DNA of 64,000 bases from an uncultured Chloroflexota bacterium (GCA_937901745.1 CALGSZ010000156.1:1-64000), one strand, 5' to 3'. Shown: positions 35,553 through 44,353, counted from the stretch's first letter. Made by a program: numbers and translations. The notes: generated by a model from the letters alone, not told the origin.

Positions 35553-36419
35553 CTACGCGGGTGTCTTGATCAACGAGCGAAGTGTCGCTAGATTACGGCG
35601 ATCTTCCTCGTTGTCCTTTCCTTTCGGCGTCTCGAGGATGCCGGGCAGCCCATTCAAGCGTTCATCATTGAGCAGAAGCTCGAACGCCGTCAGCCCGAGC
35701 TCGCCCGCGCCGATCGCGGCGTGCCGGTCCACGTGCGAACCCAGTCCTTTGACCGAGTCGTTCAAGTGGATCGCCCGCAGCCACTGAAAACCGATCGTCT
35801 GCTCGAACTGACGCATCGTTTCCTCGTAGCTTTCGCGGTCGCGCAGGTCGTAGCCGGCGACGAAGACATGGCACGTGTCGAAGCAGACGCCGATCCGCTT
35901 CTTGTCGTGAACGAGCTCGATCATCCTCGCGAGCTCTTCGAAGGTCTTGCCGAGCGTTGTACCCTGACCAGCGGTCGTCTCCAGTAGTAGCGCCGCCCGA
36001 CCCTCAGGCCGCTCGTCGTGGATGCGGTTGATAGCGTCCGCGATGCGCCGAATGCCCGCCTCGACGCCGGCGCCCATGTGCCCACCAGGATGTGCGACGA
36101 GGTAGGGTACATCCAGCAAGTCGCAGCGATCGAGCTCGTCCATGAGGGCCAGGCGCGACTTTTCCCACAGCGCGTCATCTGGTGACGCAATATTGATCAA
36201 GTAGGAGTCATGCGCGACGACATGCTCACGTGCGATCCCCGCGGCCTCCCGCGCGGCTCGGAATAGCTCACCGACCGCCGGATCGAGCGGCTTGGCGTTC
36301 CACTGATTCGCATTCTTCGTAAAGATTTGGCAGGCGGACATTTCGAGCTCGGCTGCTCGCTCCAGAGCCAGCTGATGCCCACCCGCGATCGACATGTGCG
36401 CCCCAAGCGCCAAGACCAT
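35553..36419 (-). CDS. nfo: Endonuclease IV (AP endonuclease)
   Basis: Zinc TIM-barrel endonuclease cutting 5' of abasic sites, about 288 aa. Markers are LGAHMSIAGG at the N-terminus, FTKNANQW, AHPGGHMGAGVEAGI, LLETTAGQGTTLG (metal Glu), GVCFDTCHVFVAGYD and HLNDSVKGLGSHVDRHAAIG, with C-terminal LETPKGKDNEEDRRN. The start ATG 36419 has GGGGAG at 9 nt; the TTG 36449 extension adds a non-homologous ten residues. It lies 35 bp downstream of smpB on the same strand. Confidence 0.94.
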   Translation of the reverse strand: MVLALGAHMSIAGGHQLALERAAELEMSACQIFTKNANQWNAKPLDPAVGELFRAAREAAGIAREHVVAHDSYLINIASPDDALWEKSRLALMDELDRCDLLDVPYLVAHPGGHMGAGVEAGIRRIADAINRIHDERPEGRAALLLETTAGQGTTLGKTFEELARMIELVHDKKRIGVCFDTCHVFVAGYDLRDRESYEETMRQFEQTIGFQWLRAIHLNDSVKGLGSHVDRHAAIGAGELGLTAFELLLNDERLNGLPGILETPKGKDNEEDRRNLATLRSLIKTPA

Positions 36420-36454
36420 TTCAGCCAACTCCCCTGCGCCCGAGCCCAATCGAC

Positions 36455-36949
36455 TCAGTACCGCTCCTTCAGTGCTCGCTCGACTTCTCTCGTGGCTTCG
36501 CGCTCGGCCGCGGCGGCTCGCTTGTCGTAGAGCTTCTTGCCGCGCACAACGCCTAGCTCGATCTTCGCCTTCCCCCGCCGGAGCACCACGCGCAAGGGAA
36601 CCAACGTCATCCCTTTCTGCTCGGTCATCTGCTTTAACTCGCGGATCTGCGACTTGTGGGCCAAGAGCTTGCGCGGCCGCAGCGGGTCATGGTGTGTGTA
36701 ACCGCCCTGGGCGTAGGGCGCGATGTGGGCGCCGATCAGCCAGAGCTCGCCGTCCTCGATTCGAGCGTAGGCCTCGGTGATCGAGATCTTCCCTTGCCGG
36801 ATCGACTTGATCTCCGTGCCCGTCAGGGCAATCCCGACTTCCAACGTCTCGATGATGTGGTAATCGTGAAACGCCCGCCGGTTCGTCGTGATCACTCGGT
36901 CGGCACTACGCTCTTCCTTCTTGGATTGGGGCGCCGTTTTCGTTGCCAT
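36455..36949 (-). CDS. smpB: SsrA-binding protein SmpB
   Basis: Partner of tmRNA in trans-translation, 164 aa. It has the typical N-terminus ITTNRRAFHDYHIIETLEVG, LTGTEIKSIRQGKISITEAY, LIGAHIAPYAQGG and the C-terminal basic tail GKKLYDKRAAAAEREATREV. I did not find an ssrA (tmRNA) gene in this window. Confidence 0.96.
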   Translation of the reverse strand: MATKTAPQSKKEERSADRVITTNRRAFHDYHIIETLEVGIALTGTEIKSIRQGKISITEAYARIEDGELWLIGAHIAPYAQGGYTHHDPLRPRKLLAHKSQIRELKQMTEQKGMTLVPLRVVLRRGKAKIELGVVRGKKLYDKRAAAAEREATREVERALKERY

Positions 36950-37051
36950 GAGCGGGACTATAGGGAGCGACGGTCTCTCGCGTCAAACCGCGACGAGTAA
37001 GGGTTCCTTGACGTAGCAGTCTCCTGCTCCCCACGCGAGGAGCCGAACCGC

Positions 37052-37057
37052 TACAAT
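37052..37057 (+). promoter_or_regulatory. -10 element of a leaderless methyltransferase gene
   Basis: TACAAT ends 7 nt before the GTG at 37065, so the predicted transcript would begin at or next to the start codon. No good -35 is evident; the TTGACG at 37008-37013 is too far upstream. Confidence 0.4.
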
Positions 37058-37064
37058 CTGCGGC

Positions 37065-37853
37065 GTGTGCGCGGACCCCTATGCATCCATCGCCGAGTAT
37101 TACGACGTCGAGCACGCCTCCTACGGCGAGGACTTTGATTTCTATCTCAACTTCATCGTTGCGACCGGCGACCCCGTGCTCGAGCTCGCGTGCGGCAGCG
37201 GGCGACTTCTCGTGCCGATCGCCGAGGCGGGTTACCGCGTAACCGGACTCGACCGTTCTCCAGCGATGCTCGCGCGCGCTGCCAAATCGGTCGCGGAAGC
37301 CGGCGTCTCTGAACGCGTCCGTTTGCACGAGGGTGACATGACGGAGGCACCGGCCGCGCCAGGGGGCCCATTCGGTGTCGTCATCATCGCGCTGAACGGC
37401 CTGCTGCACGCTGAAGATCTCTCGACGCAGCGGCGGGTGCTCGAAGCCGCTCGCGCCGCGCTCGATCCGCGCGGGCAGCTTCTCATCGACGTGCTGAACC
37501 CGACACCCGATACATTGAAGGCACTGGACCACACCCTCGTCCACGAGGGAACGTGGCAGCTTGCAAATGGCGATCGGCTGGACAAGTTCTCCGCTCGACG
37601 CGTCCATCCGGCGCGGCAGATCATCCAGACCGAGGTCTGGTACGACCGCACGTCGCCCGATGGCAGCGTCCGCCGGACAGCTACCTCATTCCCAATGCGC
37701 TACCTGCACCCTGGTGAGCTGGAGCTACTGCTAGAGCTCGCGGGATTTGCCGAGTGGCAAATCTACGGGAGCTACGATCTCGACCCGCTCGACGATCACT
37801 CCGACCGCATCTTGGTCGCGGCCGAAGTTACGCCGTCTCCCCGCCCGCGCTAG
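37065..37853 (+). CDS. Class I SAM-dependent methyltransferase
   Basis: 262 aa. SAM motif I is VLELACGSGRLLVPIAEAG near residue 40, the acidic motif II is VTGLDRSPAML, and motif III/IV has LHEGDMTEAP followed by a hydrophobic strand VVIIALNGLLH. The C-terminal beta-rich half (VWYDRTSPDGSVRRTAT; RYLHPGELELLLELAGF) is typical of small-molecule methyltransferases of this type. The substrate is unknown. GTG start with no Shine-Dalgarno. The 3' end overlaps the opposing aroC by 4 bp. Confidence 0.85.
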   Translation: MCADPYASIAEYYDVEHASYGEDFDFYLNFIVATGDPVLELACGSGRLLVPIAEAGYRVTGLDRSPAMLARAAKSVAEAGVSERVRLHEGDMTEAPAAPGGPFGVVIIALNGLLHAEDLSTQRRVLEAARAALDPRGQLLIDVLNPTPDTLKALDHTLVHEGTWQLANGDRLDKFSARRVHPARQIIQTEVWYDRTSPDGSVRRTATSFPMRYLHPGELELLLELAGFAEWQIYGSYDLDPLDDHSDRILVAAEVTPSPRPR

Positions 37854-38929
37854 TCCGCTGGCCAAGAAATCCGCGCGGCTCGGTTGACCAGGAGCAGGTC
37901 GGCCAGGACGATCGCGAGCATCGCCTCTGCGACCGGCACCGCTCGCGGGCACACCGACGGGTCATGCCGCCCTTCGACCACGATCGTGCGCGGCTCCAGC
38001 GATGTGCTCACCGTCTCTTGCGGCACGCTCACCGACGAAGTCGGCTTGACCGCGAGGCGAACGATGACGTCCTCGCCCGTCGAGATGCCACCGAGCGTGC
38101 CGCCAGCGGTGTTCGTCCGCGTCCGCACTCGTCCGCCTTCGGCGTAGAACCAGTCGTTCGCCTGGGAGCCCCGCATGCGCGTCACCGCGAAGCCCTCGCC
38201 AATCTCGACTGCCTTGACCGCCGGAATGCTCAGCATCGCCTGGCCGATGAGCGCGTCCAGCTTCTCGAATGTCGGCTCGCCGAGCCCGACCGGCACGCCA
38301 GTTGCGCGCACTTCTACGATTCCGCCCAAGCTATCGCCGTCCGCCTTGGCCTGCAGGATTGCCTCGATCATCCGCTCGGCCGCAACCGGGTCCGGGCATC
38401 GCACGATGTTGCGCTCGATCTCGTCGCGATCGAACGTTTCGATCGGAATGCCGCCAAGCTCGCGGACGAAACCGTAGACCTCGCAGCCGACCGTGTCGAG
38501 GATCTTACGGGCGATCGCTCCCGCGGCGACGCGACCCCACGTCTCCCGCGCCGATGACCGGCCTCCGCCGCGGTGGTCGCGGTGGCCGTACTTCGCCCAA
38601 TACGTGTAATCAGCGTGCCCCGGCCGAAAGACGTCGCGAATCGCTTCATACTTTGAGGAGTCGACGTCGCGGTTGTAGGTGATGATCGAGATTGGCGCGC
38701 CGGTCGTGATCCCCTCGAAGACGCCGGAAAGCAACTCGGCGCGGTCGGACTCCGCGCGCGGCGTTGTCACGGCGCTTTGACCAACCCGGCGACGATCCAA
38801 TTGGTACTGGATGTCCTCGACGGTCAACGGGATGCCAGCCGGACAGCCCTCGACCACCACGCCGAGCGCTGGTCCGTGTGATTCACCCCACGTCGTCAGC
38901 TTGAATATACGGCCGAAGCTACTTCCCAT
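37850..38929 (-). CDS. aroC: Chorismate synthase
   Basis: FMN-dependent last step of the shikimate pathway (EPSP to chorismate), about 359 aa. It has the N-terminus FGRIFKLTTWGESHGPALG, then QLDRRRVGQS, the signature YGHRDHRGGGRSSARET and GGTLGGISTGEDVIVRLAVKP. ATG 38929 was chosen: AAAGGAGG lies upstream and the family start is MGSSFG-like; the frame is open to 38989. No other aro genes are adjacent. Confidence 0.96.
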   Translation of the reverse strand: MGSSFGRIFKLTTWGESHGPALGVVVEGCPAGIPLTVEDIQYQLDRRRVGQSAVTTPRAESDRAELLSGVFEGITTGAPISIITYNRDVDSSKYEAIRDVFRPGHADYTYWAKYGHRDHRGGGRSSARETWGRVAAGAIARKILDTVGCEVYGFVRELGGIPIETFDRDEIERNIVRCPDPVAAERMIEAILQAKADGDSLGGIVEVRATGVPVGLGEPTFEKLDALIGQAMLSIPAVKAVEIGEGFAVTRMRGSQANDWFYAEGGRVRTRTNTAGGTLGGISTGEDVIVRLAVKPTSSVSVPQETVSTSLEPRTIVVEGRHDPSVCPRAVPVAEAMLAIVLADLLLVNRAARISWPAD

Positions 38930-39113
38930 TGCCGAAGATTGTCCTCCTTTGCGGCAAGAACGCGCTCCATCTGAAGCGAGAGGATACACGCTGGCGTGCC
39001 AACATCCCGCCTGATGGTGATTGCGCTCCCTATTCGCGATCCGCTACCCGCTCGTCCGGTCAATCGCAAATCGCGGATTCAAACGCGGAGTGATGTCCAG
39101 CCCGAGACTTCGG

Positions 39114-40016
39114 TTAGTACGCGTTGTCTTTCACCTGATAGTCCTGGGTGCGTAGCCAGCAGCCGTACAGCCGGTAATCGTTGGCGCGCGACCGCCGGAA
39201 TCCGAATCGCTCGTAAAGTCGCCGCGACCGGTCGTTCGTCAGCTGCGTGCTCAAGCCGATCCGGCGGGCTCCCCGCTGCGCGAGTCTCCACACGGCGAAC
39301 GCCAGCGCCTCCTTCCCGAAGCCTTGTCCCTGATGCTGGGGGACGATCGCGATGCGATCGAGGTGTCCCCAGCCGATGTACGTCGTCATGCCGATGTAAC
39401 CGACCGCCTCGCCGCGTAGCTGAACGAGAAAGACCTCTACTCCGGGCGACTCCGCGTAGGTCTTGAACTCCTCCTCGCTGTTCCACCACAACCAAGGGAA
39501 CGAGGCATGATCGACATCGAGTAACGCCTGGAGCGTCTCCGGATCTTCGGGATCGGCGGGAAGAAAGCGCAAGGTGCCGCCTGGAGCGACGGTCGAGGGG
39601 ATGCGATCTAGCTCGTAGGCGATGACTTGCTCGATGGTCTCGAATCCCGCGCGGTGAAACAACCCTGGGTTGCGGATACTCTCTGACTCGAGATAAACGA
39701 CGAGCTCGACTCCATCCATTTTGCACCGTTCGGCGGCCGCCGCCAGGATCTCGACCGTATGACGCGGCGCCACCAGCTCGGTGATCTGGGCGATCTCAGC
39801 GCGGTGTCGCCACGCGCCGACGAGCGCGAACTCCAGCGTCGCCGGCAGCCAGACGGAGCGCCCTGGAAACTCACGCAGAGTCCGCCACGCTGCCTCGTAC
39901 TGCGCGTGGCTATCCCAGTCATGGCGTAGCGCCGGAAGGTTCGCCTCCGTCAGCGCAAGGATTTTGGGCCGCGTGTCGGTCGGGCCAGATGTCGTGGCCC
40001 TCGCATTCGTGGCCAC
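39114..40016 (-). CDS. GNAT-family N-acetyltransferase
   Basis: 300 aa. The C-terminal GNAT domain is clear: EVFLVQLRGEAVGYIGMTT, the acetyl-CoA loop LDRIAIVPQHQGQGFGKEAL (near residue 215) and RLYERFGFRR. The N-terminal half has a second, more degenerate GNAT-like pattern (LEFALVGAWRHRAEI; LFHRAGFETIEQVIAYELDR), so this may be a tandem GNAT. The GTG start lies 3 bp after the stop of the upstream solute-binding protein gene, so the two are co-transcribed. The substrate is unknown. Confidence 0.82.
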   Translation of the reverse strand: MATNARATTSGPTDTRPKILALTEANLPALRHDWDSHAQYEAAWRTLREFPGRSVWLPATLEFALVGAWRHRAEIAQITELVAPRHTVEILAAAAERCKMDGVELVVYLESESIRNPGLFHRAGFETIEQVIAYELDRIPSTVAPGGTLRFLPADPEDPETLQALLDVDHASFPWLWWNSEEEFKTYAESPGVEVFLVQLRGEAVGYIGMTTYIGWGHLDRIAIVPQHQGQGFGKEALAFAVWRLAQRGARRIGLSTQLTNDRSRRLYERFGFRRSRANDYRLYGCWLRTQDYQVKDNAY

Positions 40017-40019
40017 GGC

Positions 40020-41687
40020 TTATCGCTCCAGCCAAACGCTTTCGAGGCCCAGCACACCCATCGGAGTGATCTGCAACCCCTTCACCCACGGCTTGGCCAA
40101 CATGTACGAGACGTCGAAGTAGAGCGGGATCACGACGAGGTCATCCAGGAGAATCTGCTGTGCTTGCCGGTACAGCTCGATGCGCCGCTCGGGATCCTGC
40201 TCCTCTGCTGCCTCGGCGAGCACGTCATCGAACGCGGGATTGGAATAGTCGATGTAGTTGTCGGGCCTTCCCGACCCGAACAGGACGAGAAGGATGCTCT
40301 CCGGGTCCGGGTAATCCGCGCCCCAGTAGAGCTCGTACGCCGGGTACTCGCGCCGCGCGAGCCCGTTGACGTAGTCGGCCCACTGGACGTCGATCACCTC
40401 CACCTGCAGCCCCAAATCGCGCTGCAGGACATCTCGGAAAGCGATTGCCCCCGCGTAGCCGGAGGAATAGATTCGGATCGGCGGAACCTTGTCAGCTGCC
40501 CCATATACCGACTGAGCAATCTCCGCGCGAGCCGACTCGAGATCGTATTCGAGCATGTCCGCCGGCCAATCGACGCCCAACATACCGTCCGGGATCACTC
40601 CGTTCGCGGGCTTGACGTAGCCGTTGTAGGTCGCCTCGGCCATCTTGTGCCGGGGGAAGGCAAGCTGCACTGCTCGCCGGATGTGCGGATCATCCATCGG
40701 TGGCTCATCGGTTCGGAACGCGAGGTAGTCGATGTTGAAGAGCGGCGTGACGGTGACCTCGTCGCTCAGCCCGCTCTCTGGCGACAGCACGCGATCGATC
40801 GACCCGGTGCTGATACCCGTCAGGTCGATCTCATCCGCCTCGTAAAGATTGAAGGGCTGCAAGGCGCTCGGCCCGAGGCGGAAGACGATCTGGTTCAGGT
40901 ACGGATGGCCGCCAAAGAAGTCATTGAAGCGCGCCAGGACCAGTCGCTCATTCGGCGTCCATTCAGCGACTCGGAACGGTCCGGTCCCGTTTGGCGTCCG
41001 CCACCAATCGCCGCCACGCTCCGCCTCCGCGCGATCAACAATCGATGCCGGCGCGGAGGCTAGCTTCATCAGGAACGTAGAGCGGGGCGAGGACAACCGG
41101 ATGCGGACAGTCGACGCGTCAACGGCGGTGACGCCCCGCAGCTCATCGGTTCGGCCCGCCATGAGGTCCTCGGCACCCTCGATATCGGACAAGAACGTCG
41201 GCCCGCCGAGCAGACTGACGTCGCCGCCCGCCGTCGCCGGATCGAGCGCGCGGCGGAGCGAGAACGTCACATCGTCGGCCGTAACCGTTCGGCCGTCGTG
41301 GAATTTGGCGTCTGGGCGCAAGTAGAAGGTGTACTCCAGCCCGTCGGAGCTCACCTCGATTCGCTCCGCGAGCTCCGGCACCGGTTGCAAATTCTCGTCG
41401 AAGCGGGTCAAGCCCCGGAAGATCTGGCGAATGATGAAAAACGTGGAGAGATCGCGCGCGAACGCGGGATCAAGAGTCTCCGGCCCGTCCGCGGGCCCCG
41501 CCAGCCGCAACGTCTGCTCTCCAGTGGGATTCGGGGTACCCGATTCTCCTTGCGCTTGGCTGACGAGACCGGCACCGGGACCGTCACCAGAAAGCGCGAG
41601 CGCGCTCGCTGGCAGCGCGCTCCCCGCAATCAGAATTGTTAGCAGCAGTAGGTGGAAGAAACGTCTTCCTTGGGTATCTCGACTCAT
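40020..41687 (-). CDS. ABC transporter family-5 solute-binding protein (peptide/nickel type)
   Basis: 555 aa extracytoplasmic binding protein. The N-terminal signal peptide has FFHLLLLTILIAGSALPASA; there is no obvious lipobox cysteine. Mature-domain blocks of SBP_bac_5 are LRLAGPADGPETLDPAFARD, LEYTFYLRPDAKFHDGRTVT, RTPNGTGPFRVAEWTPNERL and YWGADYPDPESILLVLFGSG. No permease or ATPase genes of a Dpp/Opp system lie in the window, so it is an orphan or works with components elsewhere. It is co-transcribed with the GNAT gene. Confidence 0.92.
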   Translation of the reverse strand: MSRDTQGRRFFHLLLLTILIAGSALPASALALSGDGPGAGLVSQAQGESGTPNPTGEQTLRLAGPADGPETLDPAFARDLSTFFIIRQIFRGLTRFDENLQPVPELAERIEVSSDGLEYTFYLRPDAKFHDGRTVTADDVTFSLRRALDPATAGGDVSLLGGPTFLSDIEGAEDLMAGRTDELRGVTAVDASTVRIRLSSPRSTFLMKLASAPASIVDRAEAERGGDWWRTPNGTGPFRVAEWTPNERLVLARFNDFFGGHPYLNQIVFRLGPSALQPFNLYEADEIDLTGISTGSIDRVLSPESGLSDEVTVTPLFNIDYLAFRTDEPPMDDPHIRRAVQLAFPRHKMAEATYNGYVKPANGVIPDGMLGVDWPADMLEYDLESARAEIAQSVYGAADKVPPIRIYSSGYAGAIAFRDVLQRDLGLQVEVIDVQWADYVNGLARREYPAYELYWGADYPDPESILLVLFGSGRPDNYIDYSNPAFDDVLAEAAEEQDPERRIELYRQAQQILLDDLVVIPLYFDVSYMLAKPWVKGLQITPMGVLGLESVWLER

Positions 41688-41795
41688 AACCGGATTCTAG
41701 ACGGCAGGGCTACGCGAAACAATGAAATCAGGACGACAAGACTCCCCGCGCCGTGGATCACTTTCCCACCGTGGCCGGACGCAAAGTGCGCGCCA

Positions 41796-42182
41796 TCAGA
41801 GACGCATGCCGAATCGCTCCGCGACGAGGCGTAGCACCGCGTTCTCAGCGGACTCCGGAGACGTCCGCGCCGTGTCGATGATCAAGTCGGCGGCGGCGCG
41901 TGCCCCTTCGAGCCGCTTGAGCTGCTCTCGGTAGATCGTCTCGCTCCAATCGTCGCCCCGGCGTGCCCGGATCGTCTCGATATCGACATCAAGCGCGACG
42001 ACCAAGTCGGGTTCCAAGTGACGCCAGAGGTCGCGGATGATGCTGTGCTCTTGTGCGCAAACGTAGGCATCGAGCCCGTGGCGGCGCAGCCGATTGACGA
42101 GCGTGGACTTGCCTGAGGCACAGGGCCCCACGACGACGACTTTGATCGGTCGGGATTGCCCACGATCGGCGTTCGGCTCCAC
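41796..42182 (-). CDS. Small P-loop NTPase/kinase-like protein
   Basis: 128 aa. The N-terminal Walker A is VVVVGPCASGKSTLVNRLRR near residues 16-35, with a hydrophobic strand LVVALDVDIETIRARRG and an adenylate/shikimate-kinase-like lid segment. No other family identity is evident. GTG 42182 has AGGTGA at 7 nt. It lies 11 bp after the stop of the SpoIIE-type phosphatase gene, so the two are almost certainly one operon. Confidence 0.7.
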   Translation of the reverse strand: MEPNADRGQSRPIKVVVVGPCASGKSTLVNRLRRHGLDAYVCAQEHSIIRDLWRHLEPDLVVALDVDIETIRARRGDDWSETIYREQLKRLEGARAAADLIIDTARTSPESAENAVLRLVAERFGMRL

Positions 42183-42193
42183 GGCGATTTCAC

Positions 42194-42907
42194 CTAGGGA
42201 ACGGGCATCCGGATGTGGAGCCGGCGGATCATCGGCTCCTCGTCGTGCGCTAGCAGCATCAGCGCGGCGACCGTCATGTCATCGCCAGGCCGCTGCTGGT
42301 CGCGCCGGATCGCCTCTAAGAGCAGACCATCTGCGAGGTCCGCGGCCGATGATGGCGTCGACAGCGACGCTCGCACGTAAGACAGCATATCGAACGAGCC
42401 GCGGCCGGTACGCTCACCGGAGCCGGTGACGCCATCCGTCACCACCGCGAGGCAGAATCCGGGTTCGGCCGCGAATTGCTCGATCATCGGCCGCGTGAAA
42501 TGATACAGGCCGATCGGTTGCGACGTGGGGAGCCGCAACTCGAACTCTCCAGACTTTCCGATCAGCAGCGGCGTGCTCGCATTCCGCGTGACCACGACAG
42601 TCCGTGTCCGGAGATCGATGGAAACGATGTCGAGAGACGCGGACACTTTGCCGTGGCGGTAGGCGATGAGTCCGTCATGCACTGCCCGCGCCACCGCGCC
42701 GTCTCGCACACCCTCCTTTAGGAGCGCGACCGCCTTGCTCGTCAGCGAGAGGCTCAACGTCTTCGCGGCAGGTCCGCTCCCTTGCCCGTCCACCACGACG
42801 ACCGATAAGCCTCCGCCTGGCCGCTCCACCACTTCCGCGGTATCGCCACTCTCGCGCATGGCGTACTTATTGGTCTTGGCGATCGCAACATCAATCACGA
42901 GTCCCAT
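42194..42907 (-). CDS. SpoIIE-type PP2C serine/threonine phosphatase
   Basis: About 237 aa, a stand-alone PPM/PP2C (SpoIIE) catalytic domain with no sensor. Metal-binding motifs are VVVVDGQGSGPAAKTLSLSL (near residue 38), VVTDGVTGSGERTGRG (near 158) and the final GDDMTVAALML (near 210). The ATG at 42907 was chosen; the preceding TTG is in frame. The lack of sensing domains suggests it acts on a partner supplied in trans. The co-transcribed P-loop protein is the first candidate. Confidence 0.87.
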   Translation of the reverse strand: MGLVIDVAIAKTNKYAMRESGDTAEVVERPGGGLSVVVVDGQGSGPAAKTLSLSLTSKAVALLKEGVRDGAVARAVHDGLIAYRHGKVSASLDIVSIDLRTRTVVVTRNASTPLLIGKSGEFELRLPTSQPIGLYHFTRPMIEQFAAEPGFCLAVVTDGVTGSGERTGRGSFDMLSYVRASLSTPSSAADLADGLLLEAIRRDQQRPGDDMTVAALMLLAHDEEPMIRRLHIRMPVP

Positions 42908-43085
42908 CAATTACCGTCCTTGGTATTTCTCACTCCAACTACGCGGCTTGCGGCCAAGCGCGCTTGCCGACCGGCATTGCGAACATGCGTGGCTGGCGGC
43001 ATTATCGGATGGACATCACCGGACGTCTGGTCTCAGTGGAGACATCGGACACGAATGCACGTTCAATTAGCGGCAGGTTTGCAAC

Positions 43086-43958
43086 GTGGGAACTGAGCGG
43101 CGAGCGAGCGGCTTTGAGGCGTCAGATCCGGACAACATCCTGCCCGCGCACTCCGTCGCGTGGCAGATCAGCCCGGAGATTCAGCCAGAGCGGCTCGTGG
43201 CCTACCTCGACGATGCCGCCGCCACTCCTGGAGTTCAGCAAGCGGCCCGGATCGCCATGGAGCGCTTGCAGCTCGCGCCGGGACTGCGCGTGCTCGACGT
43301 GGGCTGCGGCACCGGTGTCTTCCTCCCAGCGTTAGCCCGGTCTGTCGGCCCCGAAGGGTTCGTCGCCGGCTTGGATCATGCCCCGGCGCTGCTTCGGGAA
43401 GCGCGAGAGCGGCTGGTCCGGCTCGGGTTATCCGACCGCGTGTCGCTCCAAGTTGGCGATGCCGCCCAAATGCCCTTCCCAGATGCCACCTTCGATCGCG
43501 TCCACATCTCTCGCGTCTTGATCCACGTTGAGGATCCCAGCGCGGTCTTGCGAGAGATGCGCCGTGTAACGAAGGCGGGAGGATGGATCGTCGCCGTTGA
43601 GCCCGACTTCGCTAGCCTGCGGATCGATCATCCGGACCAGGAAGCGGCTCGCGCGCTCGTGGCCGGCTTTTGCCAGGGCATTCGCAACCCGTCGCTCGGC
43701 CTGGAGCTTTGGCGCCGTCTCGCCGAGGTCGGCCTCGAGGAACGGCAAGTCGATGTGGTCTCAGAGATCGACACCGAGTACACCGAGGAAACGGCTTCGT
43801 ACGACCGCCGCAATATGGAGCGAGCTGTCGGGGCCGGCCTGATCTCGCCAGAACGGGCCGAAGCCGCGCTCGACTATCTCGCGAAAGTCGGACGCCAGGG
43901 TCACTACGCGGCGTACAGTAGCTTGATCATCGCCGCGGGCAAAGTACCAGCGGCCTAG
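43086..43958 (+). CDS. SAM-dependent methyltransferase (UbiE/COQ5-like class I)
   Basis: 290 aa. Motif I LRVLDVGCGTGVFLPALARSV is near residue 70, LDHAPALLREARERL follows, and motif II/III VGDAAQMPFPDATFDRVHIS with VLIHVEDPSAVLREMRRVTKAGG is typical of UbiE-like enzymes. C-terminal helices are of unknown specificity. The start is GTG 43086 with a weak AGG upstream. Apart from the upstream divergent phosphatase it stands alone. Confidence 0.87.
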   Translation: MGTERRASGFEASDPDNILPAHSVAWQISPEIQPERLVAYLDDAAATPGVQQAARIAMERLQLAPGLRVLDVGCGTGVFLPALARSVGPEGFVAGLDHAPALLREARERLVRLGLSDRVSLQVGDAAQMPFPDATFDRVHISRVLIHVEDPSAVLREMRRVTKAGGWIVAVEPDFASLRIDHPDQEAARALVAGFCQGIRNPSLGLELWRRLAEVGLEERQVDVVSEIDTEYTEETASYDRRNMERAVGAGLISPERAEAALDYLAKVGRQGHYAAYSSLIIAAGKVPAA

Positions 43959-44165
43959 CCCGTTAGCACTCATCTTCTCTCCGGACAGCAGGCGCGGCTG
44001 GCTCCCGACACCCCATCGGCGACACATCCGCATCTCCTTGCAATTGCCGGATATTCAATACCTTCCTACCGAAAATCGTCGCCGATCGGCACGCGAATTG
44101 CAGGTTGGATCGTGGTCGCTAATACAGCGACGAGAATCCGACCCAGAATTACCCCGGCAAACCCC

Positions 44166-44194
44166 TTGACAAACTAGTACCCCGGTACTAGGAT
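44166..44194 (+). promoter_or_regulatory. Strong sigma-70 promoter
   Basis: A perfect -35 TTGACA (44166-44171), an exact 17-nt spacer and -10 TAGGAT (44189-44194) form the best promoter in the window. It is overlaid by the CTAG dyads and drives the leader region in front of the HD-GYP gene. Confidence 0.8.
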
Positions 44195-44217
44195 AGTCCT
44201 AGGACCGGTCCTAGTAC
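44174..44217. promoter_or_regulatory. Array of overlapping CTAG dyads (candidate operators)
   Basis: Three interleaved inverted repeats are present: CTAGTACC-CC-GGTACTAG (44174-44191, in the spacer), CTAGGA-TAG-TCCTAG (44188-44202, over the -10) and CTAGGACCGGTCCTAG (44199-44214, perfect, at the start point). Half-sites CTAG(G/T)AC recur with 11-14 bp periodicity. The geometry fits cooperative repression of the promoter. I do not recognise the regulator family. Confidence 0.7.
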
Positions 44218-44226
44218 TTCTGAGCT

Positions 44227-44287
44227 AGCCAAGTTGGATCCAAGCAAGCCCCTCTGCCTGGTGAGGGGGCTTGGAGGGTGGCTTTTT
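44227..44287 (+). terminator. First intrinsic terminator/attenuator in the leader
   Basis: The outer stem is AGCCA (44227-44231) / TGGCT (44279-44283), immediately followed by TTTTT. The inner stem is AAGCCCCTC (44246-44254) / GAGGGGGCTT (44263-44272) with one bulge. The transcript from the strong promoter would be cut to about 85 nt here. Confidence 0.65.
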
Positions 44288-44323
44288 GTCCCGGTTGGGG
44301 GATCGCACAAGGGGAGGTTCCAC

Positions 44324-44353
44324 ATGAAGTGGAAGAACTATCGCTGGGGCTAG
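44324..44353 (+). CDS. 9-codon leader peptide MKWKNYRWG
   Basis: ATG AAG TGG AAG AAC TAT CGC TGG GGC TAG. A near-perfect Shine-Dalgarno AGGGGAGG lies 6-7 nt upstream, a stronger signal than most genes here have. The product carries two Trp, one Tyr and three basic residues in nine. It is followed by a hairpin (44364-44380) and a terminator. Position and composition suggest a regulatory leader ORF or a very short secreted/processed peptide. No homologue is known to me. Confidence 0.5.
   Translation: MKWKNYRWG

Noticed and set aside
37008..37057. TTGACG...TACAAT as one promoter for the methyltransferase gene
   Set aside because: The spacing between the two hexamers is about 38 nt, more than twice the functional distance.
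42964..43335. 123-codon plus-strand ORF overlapping the methyltransferase start
   Set aside because: It runs out of frame into the conserved methyltransferase coding sequence and has no homology of its own.
43959..44165. Gene or tRNA/tmRNA in the gap after the methyltransferase gene
   Set aside because: No ORF with coding character, no T-loop and no CCA. The ssrA gene, expected somewhere because smpB is present, was not found here.
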